64,000 bases of DNA from Streptomyces sp. GESEQ-35 (GTDB taxonomy: Bacteria > Actinomycetota > Actinomycetes > Streptomycetales > Streptomycetaceae): NCBI RefSeq assembly GCF_017948485.1, contig NZ_JAFFSX010000006.1, positions 310,001 to 374,000 of the forward strand, in the 5' to 3' direction. The first letter of the stretch is position 1. Each line of letters starts with the position of its first letter. A program made the translations under genes and the position numbers. Below, piece after piece: positions 38,890 to 50,365 of the stretch. The notes below the pieces were generated by a model that worked only from the letters and a program-made list of their open reading frames with translations, had not been told where the DNA came from and searched no databases.

Positions 38890-40101
38890 GTGAGCCGCGA
38901 GACGGCACGTCCCCGCTCCACCGCCGAGTGGGTTGCCCCGGCCCGCGCTCTGCGCGACGACTGGCTGCGGCACGGACTCACCACCGGCCCGTCCGACCGG
39001 GCCCGGGCCGAATCGGCCGTAATCGATCTGTACCGCCTGCTGGGCGAGCCGCCACCCCGGTTCGTCTGGGTTCCGTCGCCCGCCGCGGCGGTCCGGGTGG
39101 TACTCGACGACCGGCGCAGTTTCCCTCGCGCCATTCTTCGCGCCTCCGCCACCGACCTGCGCAAGAGCCCCGTGCCCGCCCGGCTGGCCTGCCTGGCCGC
39201 GGGCCTGCGCGAGCGCATGGACGGACGGCTGAGACGCGATCCATGGGCCAAGGGGTGGGACACCTCGCCCCGCCGGGACGGACCCGGCCTTTCACCGGAG
39301 GCGGTGCTGGCCGCAGGCGCGGACCGGGACACCGTGCTCCGGGCCTACGTAGACAGCCCGCTGACCACGAGCCTGCGCGACGCGATCCGAGCTCCCCTGC
39401 GCACCGCACTCCTGCCCACCGACGCCTTCACCCTGACCTGGCACGGCCAGCACGAGACGTACTGGATCGCGCCCTACGAGATCCGCGCCCGCCTCGGCCT
39501 CGTCCGCTACCTCGACGCCGACGCCTTCCAACTCGGCCTCTGGGCCGACCTCGCCCGGTCGACCGGCTGGTGGTGGGCCGGAGACGGTGTGTGCGTCATG
39601 GCGGAGCGGCCCACGGAGCTGCACACCGAGCGCCTCGGCGACCAGGGTGAGCGGCGGCTCCACCATGCCGACGGACCCGCCGTGCGCTTCGCCGACGGCA
39701 CCCGGCTGCACGCGCTGCACGGCACGACCGTCCCCGAGTGGGTGATCACGGACCCGACCGTCGAGCGCATCCACGCCGAGCACAACGTCGAGGTGCGGCG
39801 CAGCGCCATCGAGCGCATCGGCTGGCACGCCTACGTCGAACAGGCCCGGCTGCGTCTTGTGGCCACCGCCGCCGACCCCGGCAATCCCGGCTCCGACCTG
39901 TACCTCTACGACGTACCACTGGACCTCTGGCGACGCCCCGCGCGCCTGCTGCTCACCGTCAACGGCTCCGTCGAACCCGACGGCACCCGGCGCCGCTACG
40001 GCCTCGGTGTGCCCGACCGCTTCGACGACCCGGTCGCGGCCGCCGGCTGGACCTACGGCCTGTCCGGCGAACAGTACGCGCGGCTCGTCCGCCGAACCTG
40101 A
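38890..40101 (+). CDS. DUF6745 family protein
   Basis: A 403-residue protein with the family signature RRLHHADGPAVRFADGTRLHALHG near the middle, after an N-terminal helical region (WVAPARALRDDWLRHGL). Several Trp/Tyr-rich segments (DLARSTGWWWAGDGVCVM) are conserved. No function is known. GTG 38890 lacks a clear ribosome binding site. It is followed after 26 bases by another hypothetical gene, with which it may form an operon. Confidence 0.75.
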   Translation: MSRETARPRSTAEWVAPARALRDDWLRHGLTTGPSDRARAESAVIDLYRLLGEPPPRFVWVPSPAAAVRVVLDDRRSFPRAILRASATDLRKSPVPARLACLAAGLRERMDGRLRRDPWAKGWDTSPRRDGPGLSPEAVLAAGADRDTVLRAYVDSPLTTSLRDAIRAPLRTALLPTDAFTLTWHGQHETYWIAPYEIRARLGLVRYLDADAFQLGLWADLARSTGWWWAGDGVCVMAERPTELHTERLGDQGERRLHHADGPAVRFADGTRLHALHGTTVPEWVITDPTVERIHAEHNVEVRRSAIERIGWHAYVEQARLRLVATAADPGNPGSDLYLYDVPLDLWRRPARLLLTVNGSVEPDGTRRRYGLGVPDRFDDPVAAAGWTYGLSGEQYARLVRRT

Positions 40102-40127
40102 CCCTGCGATCTTCCAAGGTGATGCAC

Positions 40128-40577
40128 ATGACCATGACCCTGTCCGAACTGACCGCCCGCACCGGACTCGACGTCCTCGACCACCTCGAACGGCAGGTCG
40201 CCGTCCCCGTCGTCGACGGAATACAGGCCCAGGGAGACCTCATCGTCATCCCCTACGAGCTGGTGTCCGACGCCGTCCGGGTGCACTACGACCGCTGGGA
40301 CGCCGTCCCCGCCGCCGGCATCGAACTGCTCCGCAGCGCCGCCGGCGGCAACCCGCACACCCTCGTCGCCGACCCCGGCACCTGCCGCTGGACGACCTTC
40401 GTCCTGGACGACGAGGGACTCACCCTCGGCATGCTCGACACCTCGGCGGTCGCCTACCTCATCCATCCCGAACACGGGGCGACCGGCATCGCGCCCGGCC
40501 GCCATGTCGTGCGGCGGCAGCGTGAACGCGTGACCGACCGGTCGGGTGGGCGGGGGTACCGGATGATCGCCGACTGA
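40128..40577 (+). CDS. Hypothetical protein paired with the DUF6745 gene
   Basis: A 149-residue soluble protein I do not recognise. It is acidic to neutral with predicted mixed alpha/beta content (LSELTARTGLDVLDHLERQV, GDLIVIPYELVSDAVRV, GATGIAPGRHVVRRQRERV). ATG 40128 is chosen from three closely spaced in-frame ATGs because AAGGTGA lies just upstream. Its position right after the DUF6745 gene implies a common role. Confidence 0.7.
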   Translation: MTMTLSELTARTGLDVLDHLERQVAVPVVDGIQAQGDLIVIPYELVSDAVRVHYDRWDAVPAAGIELLRSAAGGNPHTLVADPGTCRWTTFVLDDEGLTLGMLDTSAVAYLIHPEHGATGIAPGRHVVRRQRERVTDRSGGRGYRMIAD

Positions 40578-40596
40578 CGGGACTCGGCGGCCGATC

Positions 40597-41094
40597 TCAG
40601 GTCAGCGCCTCGAAATACGCCTTCTGCGCGGGGTAGTAGTCGCCGAAGTCCGGACGGGGTCCGCCCGTGCGCGCGGCGGTGAGCATGTCGAGGTAGTACT
40701 CCCAGCCGGGGCCGATCGAGCCGAGGTCCTCCGTGGAGGTGAGGTGGTGGACCAGCCGGAGCTCGGTGGTCCCGGCGGTCTGCGTCGCGGCGAGCAGCAG
40801 CTCCAGCGACCAGGAACCGGCTTCGTCCTGCGCCGACAGCGCCAGCCGACGCGGTGGCTCACAGGCCTCGATCAGGAGCGGGCTCCAGGGCGCCTCCTCC
40901 TCGAACACCATCTGCACTTCGACGGTGCGCCCGGGGGCCGCCTCGCCACGCCACGGTCCGAACCAGCCGGCCGTGCGCTCCGACTCGGTGACGCTCGCCC
41001 AGACGTCGTCGAGCGGGGCGAGGTAGGTGCGGGTGAGGATCAGGTCGAAGCCCGCCGGAGTGGGGACGAGCTGACCGGTGGGCTCGGGAGCCAT
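40597..41094 (-). CDS. SRPBCC/AHSA1-domain protein
   Basis: A 165-residue protein of the START/AHSA1-like fold: DLILTRTYLAPLDDVWASVTESERTAGWFGPW is the typical opening and GWEYYLDMLTAARTGG the C-terminal helix. Such proteins bind hydrophobic ligands; the role here is unknown. ATG 41094 has GGAGG seven bases upstream. It faces away from argC. Confidence 0.85.
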   Translation of the reverse strand: MAPEPTGQLVPTPAGFDLILTRTYLAPLDDVWASVTESERTAGWFGPWRGEAAPGRTVEVQMVFEEEAPWSPLLIEACEPPRRLALSAQDEAGSWSLELLLAATQTAGTTELRLVHHLTSTEDLGSIGPGWEYYLDMLTAARTGGPRPDFGDYYPAQKAYFEALT

Positions 41095-41177
41095 GCCATG
41101 TCCTCCTGCCGGCCTGCGGTCGCTGACGGTACGAACGTATCCCGCCGGTGACGGGTCGGCCCAGGCCGATCACGGGA

Positions 41178-43403
<2,226 letters not shown>

Positions 43404-43407
<4 letters not shown>

Positions 43408-44312
43408 GCACTACTCGTAAGCACACCGCCCTGCCCAAGGCCCAGATCCTCATCGAGGCACTGCCCTGGCTGACCCGGCACAACGGCAAGACCGTCGTCA
43501 TCAAGTTCGGCGGAAACGCCATGGTGAACGAGGACTTGAAGGCGGCCTTCGCCCAGGACGTCGTGTTCCTGCGGCAGGCCGGCCTCAAACCGGTCGTCGT
43601 GCACGGCGGCGGCCCGCAGATCAGCGCCGCACTCGACAAGCACGGCATCGTCAGCGAGTTCAAGGCGGGCCTCAGGGTCACCACCGAGGACGCCATGGAC
43701 GTCGTACGGATGGTGCTGGCCGGACAGGTGCAGCGGGAGCTGGTCGGGCTGCTCAATCTGCACGGGCCGCTCGCCGTCGGTCTGACCGGCGAGGACGCGC
43801 ACACCATCACCGCCACCAGGCACCGGCCCCAGATCGACGGCGAGTTCGTCGACATCGGGCGGGTGGGCGAGATCACCGAGATCGACACGGGCGCGATCGA
43901 GGCACTGCTCGCCGACGGCCGTATCCCGGTCGTCTCGTCGATCGCCCGTAGCCAGGACGACGGACATGTCTACAACGTCAATGCTGATACGGCGGCTGCG
44001 GCACTCGCTGCTGCGCTGGGTGCCGAAACCCTCATGGTCCTCACCGACGTCGAGGGCCTCTACGAGGACTGGCCGCACAGCGACGAGGTGATCAGCCGCC
44101 TCACCGCTTCCCAACTGGAGAAGCTGCTGCCGGAGTTGTCCTCCGGCATGGTGCCGAAGATGGAGGGCTGTCTGCACGCCGTACGCAACGGCGTGACCAC
44201 CGCCCGCGTCATCGACGGCCGGGTCCAGCACTCGATCCTGCTGGAGATCTTCACGGACGAGGGCATCGGCACGATGGTCGTGCCGGACGAGCCGGAGGGG
44301 GATGCCGTATGA
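43404..44312 (+). CDS. argB: Acetylglutamate kinase
   Basis: A 302-residue amino acid kinase: [11 protein letters not shown] at the N-terminus, VVHGGGPQI substrate loop, [29 protein letters not shown] and a C-terminal IGTMVVPD. It phosphorylates N-acetylglutamate and is the usual point of arginine feedback in acetyl-cycling bacteria. ATG 43404 overlaps argJ; the stop overlaps argD. Confidence 0.97.
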
Positions 44313-45511
44313 CCGCCAACCAGGAACTGACCGCGCGGTGGCAGGGCGCGCTCATGGACAACTACGGCACCCCGCGGCTGCCCCTCGTGCACGGCGCGGG
44401 CGCGAAGCTGTGGGACGCCGACGGCAAGGAGTACGTCGACTTCGTCGGCGGTATCGCGGTCAACGCGCTCGGCCACGCCCACCCGGCGATCGTCGAGGCC
44501 GTGAGCCGGCAGATCGCGTCGCTGGGCCATGTCTCCAACCTGTTCATCGCCGAGCCGCCGGTCGCGCTCGCCGAACGGCTGCTTCAGCTCTTCGGCCGGG
44601 ACGGCAAGGTGTTCTTCTGCAACTCCGGCGCCGAGGCGGTGGAGGGTGCGTTCAAGATCGGGCGGCTGACCGGGCGGACGCACATGGTCGCCACCGACGG
44701 CGGCTTCCACGGCCGCACCATGGGCGCCCTCGCGCTCACCGGACAGCCCGGGAAGCAGGCCCCCTTCCTGCCGCTGCCCGGCGACGTCACGCACGTTCCG
44801 TACGGCGACGCGCAGGCGCTGGCCGCCGCGGTCACCGAGGAGACGGCCCTCGTCATCATCGAGCCGATCCAGGGCGAGAACGGCGTCGTGGTGCCGCCGG
44901 CGGGCTATCTGAAGGCGGCGCGCGCGATCACCGCCGCCACCGGCAGCCTGCTGGTGCTGGACGAGGTGCAGACCGGAATCGGGCGTACCGGGCACTGGTT
45001 CGAGTACATGGCCCACGAAGGCGTGCTGCCGGACGTGATCACGCTCGCCAAGGGCCTCGGCGGCGGACTGCCGCTGGGCGCGACCGTGGCCTTCGGGCGG
45101 GCTGCCGAGCTGCTCCGGCCCGGCCAGCACGGCACGACCTTCGGCGGCAACCCGGTCGTCTGCGCGGCCGGACTCGCCGTTCTCGACACCATCGCGAACG
45201 ACGGATTGCTGGAGAACGTCAAGCAGCAGAGCGAGAGGTTGCGCGACGGAATCGAGTCGCTGAACCACCCGTTGATCTCCCATGTCCGGGGTGCGGGCCT
45301 CCTGCTGGGTATCGTGCTCACCGAGCCACTCGCGCCGCAGGCGCAACAGGCGGCTCAGGACGCCGGTTTCCTGGTGAACGCGCCCGCCCCCGATGTCGTA
45401 CGACTGATGCCGCCCCTCACTCTGGGCGACGACGAGGTGGACGCCTTCCTCCAGGCGCTCCCCGGGGTCCTGGACGCGGTGGCCGACGGGGACGGACGAT
45501 CCGGGGAATGA
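44309..45511 (+). CDS. argD: Acetylornithine aminotransferase
   Basis: A 400-residue class III aminotransferase with [15 protein letters not shown], the PLP-binding [15 protein letters not shown], the Asp of [13 protein letters not shown] and the Lys of [15 protein letters not shown]. It converts N-acetylglutamate semialdehyde to N-acetylornithine. ATG 44309 overlaps argB by four bases; argR follows after seven bases. Confidence 0.97.
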   Translation: MTANQELTARWQGALMDNYGTPRLPLVHGAGAKLWDADGKEYVDFVGGIAVNALGHAHPAIVEAVSRQIASLGHVSNLFIAEPPVALAERLLQLFGRDGKVFFCNSGAEAVEGAFKIGRLTGRTHMVATDGGFHGRTMGALALTGQPGKQAPFLPLPGDVTHVPYGDAQALAAAVTEETALVIIEPIQGENGVVVPPAGYLKAARAITAATGSLLVLDEVQTGIGRTGHWFEYMAHEGVLPDVITLAKGLGGGLPLGATVAFGRAAELLRPGQHGTTFGGNPVVCAAGLAVLDTIANDGLLENVKQQSERLRDGIESLNHPLISHVRGAGLLLGIVLTEPLAPQAQQAAQDAGFLVNAPAPDVVRLMPPLTLGDDEVDAFLQALPGVLDAVADGDGRSGE

Positions 45512-45518
45512 GACGACG

Positions 45519-46058
45519 ATGAGCCAGGCGCAGGATCACGAGCACCCCGCGGGGCAGGCCGTGCCGCAGACCCGCACCGCGCGTCACCGCCGGATCGTGG
45601 ACATCCTCAACCGGCAACCCGTGCGGTCGCAGAGCCAGTTGGCGAAGCTGCTGGCTGACGACGGGCTGACCGTCACGCAGGCGACGCTCTCCCGGGATCT
45701 GGACGAGCTGAACGCGGTGAAGATCCGCAACACCGACGGTGACCTGATCTATGCGGTGCCGAGTGAGGGGGGTTTTCGGACGCCCCGGGCGCCGCTGGGG
45801 GGGTCGGCGAAGGAGGAGCGGATGCGGCGGCTCTCCGCGGAGCTGCTGATCTCTGCGGAGGCTTCGGCGAACCTTGTGGTGCTGCGGACTCCTCCGGGGG
45901 CCGCGCAGTTCCTGGCCTCGGCGATCGATCAGGCCGAGCTGCACGACATTCTGGGGACGATCGCCGGTGACGATACGTTGCTGCTGATCAGCCGGAATCC
46001 TACGGGGGGTCAGGCTTTGGCGGATCATCTGCTGAGGTTGGCTCAGAACGGGCACTAG
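45519..46058 (+). CDS. argR: Arginine repressor
   Basis: A 179-residue ArgR: N-terminal winged helix (RQTRTARH-like start, [36 protein letters not shown] written here in part, about residues 17-80) and C-terminal hexamerisation/arginine-binding domain with [14 protein letters not shown]. With arginine bound it represses arg operons through ARG boxes such as those at argC and argG. Being last in the argCJBD operon it controls its own level. Confidence 0.95.
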   Translation: MSQAQDHEHPAGQAVPQTRTARHRRIVDILNRQPVRSQSQLAKLLADDGLTVTQATLSRDLDELNAVKIRNTDGDLIYAVPSEGGFRTPRAPLGGSAKEERMRRLSAELLISAEASANLVVLRTPPGAAQFLASAIDQAELHDILGTIAGDDTLLLISRNPTGGQALADHLLRLAQNGH

Positions 46059-46093
46059 GGGTTCGATGCCGGGTGCGGGCCGGTGGGGGCTGG

Positions 46094-46115
46094 TCGCGCA
46101 GTTCCCCGCGCCCCT
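46094..46115. repeat. Dispersed 22-bp repeat, copy 4
   Basis: Forward copy (GCAGTTCCCCGCGCCCC) 36 bases after argR, between the convergent ends of argR and apbE. It is the only notable element in this 104-bp gap. Confidence 0.85.
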
Positions 46116-46162
46116 TTGGGCCGGACCAGTCGCCCCGGGCGGGTTGCGCGACCCAACCCCCG

Positions 46163-46972
46163 TCAACCCAGCCGCGCCGCCAGCCCCCCAGTGCACCGCA
46201 CCTCGTCCCCGGCCGTGACCAGCAACGCCTCCACCCCCGGCAGTGACTCCAGCCACCGCAACCCCGCCCGCGAGCCCATCGCGAACGCGGCGGTCGCCCA
46301 GCAGTCCGCCCAGGTCAGTGAAGGGGCGACGACGGTCACCGCCACCAGGTCGGTCACGGCGGACCGCCCGGTGCGTGGATCGACGATGTGGGCGCCGCGC
46401 TCGGCGGTCCCGGACGTGGCGACGGCCAACTCCTCCACCCCGGCCGCCGACACGACCGCAGCAAGCCCACCCGGCCGCAACGGATCCGCCACCCCGACCC
46501 GCCACGGCCGATGCGGCCCGGGCGTACCGAGCAGCTGGACATCGCCGCCGCCGTTCACGCTCACCCCGCTCGCCCCGACCGCCGCCAGCGACCGCGCCGC
46601 CCGTTCGACGGCCCACCCCTTGACGATCCCGGTCGGATCGAGCTGCCCCTCGTACGACGTACTGAACCAGCCCTCGCTGACCCGCTCCGCCTCGGCGGCC
46701 AGCTCCAGCACCTCCGCGACCTCCGGATCGCAGTCACCGACGCTCAGCTCACCGCTCGCCAGCCGCGACACCTGGCTGTCCTCCCGGTATGTGCTGAACA
46801 CCTCGTTCACCCGGTGCAGCCCGGCGACGGCCTCCTCCAACGCCGCCTTGACCGCACCGGGGTCCCCGCCGCGGACGTCAAAAGAGAAGACGGTCCCCAT
46901 GACCTCCTCCACATGACGTACCGCGGCGGGAGCTGCTGCCGACTCGGTGGGCTCGGCCACTGCCTCAGACAC
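46163..46972 (-). CDS. apbE: ApbE family FAD:protein FMN transferase
   Basis: A 269-residue ApbE: HVEEVMGTVFSFDVR, LDPTGIVKGWAVERAA, SVNGGGDVQLLG, and the C-terminal DPRTGRSAVTDLVAVTVVAPS and ADCWATAAFAMG. ApbE attaches FMN covalently to a threonine in flavin-binding proteins. No signal peptide is evident, though this start (GTG 46972) is not certain. The gene overlaps the upstream FMN-binding protein gene by eight bases, and that protein is its obvious substrate. Confidence 0.9.
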   Translation of the reverse strand: MSEAVAEPTESAAAPAAVRHVEEVMGTVFSFDVRGGDPGAVKAALEEAVAGLHRVNEVFSTYREDSQVSRLASGELSVGDCDPEVAEVLELAAEAERVSEGWFSTSYEGQLDPTGIVKGWAVERAARSLAAVGASGVSVNGGGDVQLLGTPGPHRPWRVGVADPLRPGGLAAVVSAAGVEELAVATSGTAERGAHIVDPRTGRSAVTDLVAVTVVAPSLTWADCWATAAFAMGSRAGLRWLESLPGVEALLVTAGDEVRCTGGLAARLG

Positions 46973-48125
46973 CGGCCTGGTCCAGCGCCGACTGAAGGGA
47001 CTTCTTGTACCCGGCGCTCGTGTACGTCGCCCCGGACACCGAGTCGATGTCGGCGCTGCCCGCAGCCAGGGTCTCCTGGTTGAGCTTGGGCACCGCGTTG
47101 TTCGAGACCTGGGTGCTCCGCCCACCACTGGGCGCCTGTACCACCGAAGCCTGGATGATCTCGCCGTCGCGCAGCGTGATCCGGACCTGAACGGGCCCGT
47201 ACTCCGTCTGCGAGACCTTGCCGGTGACCGTGCCGGTCCCGTTGGTGACTCCGCCGCCCGCGTCCTGCCCGCCGCCGCCACCTGCGGTGGCACTGGGGCT
47301 GGGGCTGGCACCTGCGCCGGCCTCCGCCCCGCTGCCCGACTCCTCCGCGGCGTCGTCGGCGGGCTTGACCTTGTCGAGCGCGGACTGCAGCGACTTCTTG
47401 TAGCCGGCGCTGGTGTAGGTGGCGCCGGACACGGCGTCGATGTCGGCCGTCCCGGCAGCTACCGCGGACTGGTTGAGCTTGGGTACGGCGTTGCCGGTGA
47501 TCTGCGTGCTCTGGCCGCCGCTGGGCGCCTGTACCGCCTCGGCCTGGGTGATCTTCCCGCCGTTCACCGTGATCCGGACCTGCACGGGCCCGTACTGCGT
47601 ATCGGCCACGTCACCGGTGACGGTCTGGGCCTGTGCGGCGCCGCCGCCCGCATCCTGCGCCGAGCCGCCCTGCGCCTCGGCCTTGTCGAGCGCCGACTGA
47701 AGCGACTTTTTGTAGCCGGCGCTGGTGTAGGTGGCGCCGGACACGGCGTCGATGTCGGCGCTTCCGGCAGCCACCGCGGCCTGGTTGAGCTTGGGCACCG
47801 CGTTGTTGGTGATCTGCGTGCTCTGGCCGCCGGTCGGTGTCTGGACCGCCTCGGACTTGGTGATCTTCCCGTCGGCCACGGTCAGCTTGACCTGCACGGG
47901 CCCGTACTGGGTGTCGGCCGCGTCGCCGGTGAACGTTCCGGAGCCGATCGCCTGGGCGCCGCCCTGGGCGGACTCCTGTGCGCCGATCGACTGCCCCGGT
48001 GCCGCACCGCCCACCGACTCGGCTCCGGAATCCGATCCCGGTTTGAGCGACAGCAACAGCACGATCCCGGACACGGTGGCGGCGCCTGCCAGCACGACAC
48101 GCCGAAGGGGATGGGTCTTCCTCAT
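46965..48125 (-). CDS. Exported protein with three tandem FMN-binding domains
   Basis: A 386-residue protein with an N-terminal signal or anchor helix (about 9-27) and three FMN_bind domains: about 62-147, 168-251 and 298-381. Each has QYGPVQV or EYGPVQV at its start and ends in SGATYTSAGYKKSLQSALD; the flavinylation motif SGATYT is at 129-134, 233-238 and 364-369. Low-complexity linkers rich in Gly, Ala and Ser join them. Most homologues have one such domain. With three covalent FMN groups it could act as a flavin wire outside the membrane, loaded by ApbE and fed by the flavocytochrome upstream. Confidence 0.9.
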   Translation of the reverse strand: MRKTHPLRRVVLAGAATVSGIVLLLSLKPGSDSGAESVGGAAPGQSIGAQESAQGGAQAIGSGTFTGDAADTQYGPVQVKLTVADGKITKSEAVQTPTGGQSTQITNNAVPKLNQAAVAAGSADIDAVSGATYTSAGYKKSLQSALDKAEAQGGSAQDAGGGAAQAQTVTGDVADTQYGPVQVRITVNGGKITQAEAVQAPSGGQSTQITGNAVPKLNQSAVAAGTADIDAVSGATYTSAGYKKSLQSALDKVKPADDAAEESGSGAEAGAGASPSPSATAGGGGGQDAGGGVTNGTGTVTGKVSQTEYGPVQVRITLRDGEIIQASVVQAPSGGRSTQVSNNAVPKLNQETLAAGSADIDSVSGATYTSAGYKKSLQSALDQAGV

Positions 48126-48140
48126 CGCTCCTGAGCTCCT

Positions 48141-48179
48141 GATTCCCGAAGATTCCCGAAGGTCTCGAAGATTCCCGTC
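48141..48179. repeat. Short tandem repeat in the flavocytochrome-FMN protein gap
   Basis: GATTCCCGAA occurs twice in perfect tandem (48141-48160), followed by GGTCTCGAA and a third variant GATTCCCGTC (48170-48179). It fills most of the 55-bp gap between the two minus-strand genes. It might be an mRNA or DNA site that sets relative expression, or simple slippage. Confidence 0.6.
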
Positions 48180-48180
48180 G

Positions 48181-49563
48181 TCACATCTCGAACGACTCGT
48201 GATGGATACGGCGGGCGGGGACCCCCGCGCCGCGCAATGCGTCGTACACGCCCTGTGCGAAGCCGGGCGGCCCGCACATGAACACGTCGTGCTCGTCGAT
48301 GTCCGGCAGCTTCTGGCGCAACCGCTCCGCCGAGATGTCCGGGCGTTCCCCGTCGGGGGAGTTGACGGCGTACATCAGCCGGGCGCCCCGCTCGTCCGCG
48401 ATGGCGGCCAGCTCGTCCCACAGGGCGAGATCATGTGTGCTGTTGGCCCGGTAGAGCAGGGTGATGTCACCGGAGGCACCGGGCAGCGTCTCGAACAGCG
48501 CCCGCATCGGGGTGATGCCGACCCCGCCGGCGACCAGCAGCACCTTGCCGCGGCTGCGGCGCTGGGCGGTCAGCGCGCCGTACGGGCCCTCGGCCCACAC
48601 GCGCGTGCCGGGCGTCAGCTCCCGCAGGCGGGCGCTGTGGTCACCGATGGCCTTGACCGTGATCCGCAGCATGTCCGGCCGCGGCGCCGCCGACAGCGAG
48701 TACGGGTGCGAGCTGAACCGCATGCCCGGCGCCAGGAACCGCCAGCGGAAGAACTGGCCCGCCTCCGCGCCCATCCGGTGCAGCTTCCGGCCGCTGATCA
48801 GCACGGACACGATCCCGGGCGTCTCCTCGATGACCGCCTCGACCCGCATGCGGTGACGCATGTTGAGACGGATCGGGGTGAGGATCCGGTACCAGATCAC
48901 CAGGGCCGTCACCGTGCCGTACAGCCCGTACCAGACGGTCTTCGCGAGGGGCTCGACGACGAACTCGTTGCCGGTGGTGAGCTGGTGCCAGAACGTCAGG
49001 AACACCGCCGCGTACGTCAGCAGATGGACGTGGTACCAGGTGTCGTACGGAATCCTGCGGCGGATCCCGCCGATCGAGATCAGCCCGATGAAGAACAGCA
49101 GACCGGTGCCGATGGCGGCCTTGCCCATGTCCGGCAGCTGGTTGATGGAGTCGATCGTCTGCTGGACGATGTCGCCGAGGCCCTTGCCGGCCTGAAGGGC
49201 GTAGCCCCACATGATCAGGAAGACGTGGGCGATGGTCAGACAGAGCGTGTAGCGGCCGCTCATCGCGTGCCAGCGTGTCACCCGGTCGGAGCCCACCCGG
49301 CGCTCCAGCGCGGGCACCCGGGCCATCTGGAGCACGACGAGCGCCATGAGATAGCCGGCGAGCAGGCCGGTGATACGGCCCGCGGCGAGGATCTTGGCGT
49401 TGGTGTCGCCGATGGAAGGGGTGTTGGACCACCACAACCACAGCACACCGGCCGCTCCGGCCCAGACGGCGAGCAACAGCAGGGTCGCCGGGGAGCGGCG
49501 CGGACGAATGCGGCGCATCGTCTGACGTCGGGCGGCGCGGCCGCCTGCGAGCGTGCTGGTCAC
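48181..49563 (-). CDS. Ferric-reductase-like flavocytochrome (heme membrane domain plus FAD/NAD oxidoreductase)
   Basis: A 460-residue protein: about six transmembrane helices (25-235) with candidate heme histidines in WHAMSGRYTLCLTIAHVFLI and YHVHLLTYAAVFLTFWHQL, then a ferredoxin-reductase-type domain with the FAD motif HPYSLSAAP, the NAD(P) motif VLLVAGGVGITPMRAL and CGPPGFAQGVYDALRG. It would carry electrons from cytoplasmic NAD(P)H across the membrane. GTG 49563 follows GGAGGAACC. It is first in an operon with the three-FMN protein and ApbE. Confidence 0.9.
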   Translation of the reverse strand: MTSTLAGGRAARRQTMRRIRPRRSPATLLLLAVWAGAAGVLWLWWSNTPSIGDTNAKILAAGRITGLLAGYLMALVVLQMARVPALERRVGSDRVTRWHAMSGRYTLCLTIAHVFLIMWGYALQAGKGLGDIVQQTIDSINQLPDMGKAAIGTGLLFFIGLISIGGIRRRIPYDTWYHVHLLTYAAVFLTFWHQLTTGNEFVVEPLAKTVWYGLYGTVTALVIWYRILTPIRLNMRHRMRVEAVIEETPGIVSVLISGRKLHRMGAEAGQFFRWRFLAPGMRFSSHPYSLSAAPRPDMLRITVKAIGDHSARLRELTPGTRVWAEGPYGALTAQRRSRGKVLLVAGGVGITPMRALFETLPGASGDITLLYRANSTHDLALWDELAAIADERGARLMYAVNSPDGERPDISAERLRQKLPDIDEHDVFMCGPPGFAQGVYDALRGAGVPARRIHHESFEM

Positions 49564-49663
49564 GGTTCCTCCGTGCGGACGGGCTGTGGCCTTGGCCCAC
49601 AGATACGTGCCGCGACGGCAGTGTGTTCAGCCGCTTACCGAGCAGGGTGCGCTCCGAGTGACA

Positions 49664-50362
49664 TCAGTACCGCGTGATCGCCGTCGGCCCGCTCGTCGTC
49701 CCGATCGCGAGGTGCGGCGTGCGGCCGGGATCGGCCCATTGGAGGATCCGTCGCATCGCGTCCGCCGGCACCGACACACAACCGGCCGTCGCCCCGCGCC
49801 CGTTGACATGCAGGAAGATCCCGGCCCCGCGGCCGCGCACCGGCCTGCCGTAGTTGAAGTCGACGACCAGCGCGTGTGCGTACTGCGCCGTGTACGAGAT
49901 CAGACGCTCCGACTGCGCGGCCCGGCAGTCGGCCGCCAGGGGCTCGGTCCAGCGGTTGTAGGAGCGTGAGTCGTTGTCCTGGCACCAGTAGGAGTTCCGG
50001 TTCACGGGACGGTACTTGTACGTCGTCCCGCGCGGCGCCGCTTTGATCCCGAAGGCGTACGGCAGCCCGTACAGCCCGGTGGGAGTGGTGTTCGTGCCCT
50101 GCTTGCGCGAGGCGCCCTCGGCGAGGCCGTTCGCGCCGAAGCGGGCCGCGGCGGAACCCGCCTTCACCCAGCGGCCGTCGCTCAGGTCCCACCAGGTGAC
50201 CGTGCCCGTCGTGGCACCGGTGCGGGGCGCCACGGCCGTGATCAGCTGTGTGCCGCCGCCGGTGTCCGCCATCCGCGCGGGCAGCGGCGGGGCGCCGGTG
50301 GGCGTGGCACCGAGCATGAGGACGGACGAGGCGGCGAGGGTGGCGACGACACCGGGGTGCAT
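49664..50362 (-). CDS. Exported L,D-transpeptidase-like protein
   Basis: A 232-residue protein with a signal peptide (about 1-25) and a YkuD-like region: TNTTPTGLYGLPYAFG, GIFLHVNGRGATAGCVSVPADAMRRIL, in which His and Cys are spaced as in L,D-transpeptidases (HxnGC). These cross-link peptidoglycan or anchor proteins. The substrate here is unknown. It follows the PNPOx-like gene closely (three bases) and is probably in the same transcript. Confidence 0.82.
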   Translation of the reverse strand: MHPGVVATLAASSVLMLGATPTGAPPLPARMADTGGGTQLITAVAPRTGATTGTVTWWDLSDGRWVKAGSAAARFGANGLAEGASRKQGTNTTPTGLYGLPYAFGIKAAPRGTTYKYRPVNRNSYWCQDNDSRSYNRWTEPLAADCRAAQSERLISYTAQYAHALVVDFNYGRPVRGRGAGIFLHVNGRGATAGCVSVPADAMRRILQWADPGRTPHLAIGTTSGPTAITRY

Positions 50363-50365
50363 GGC

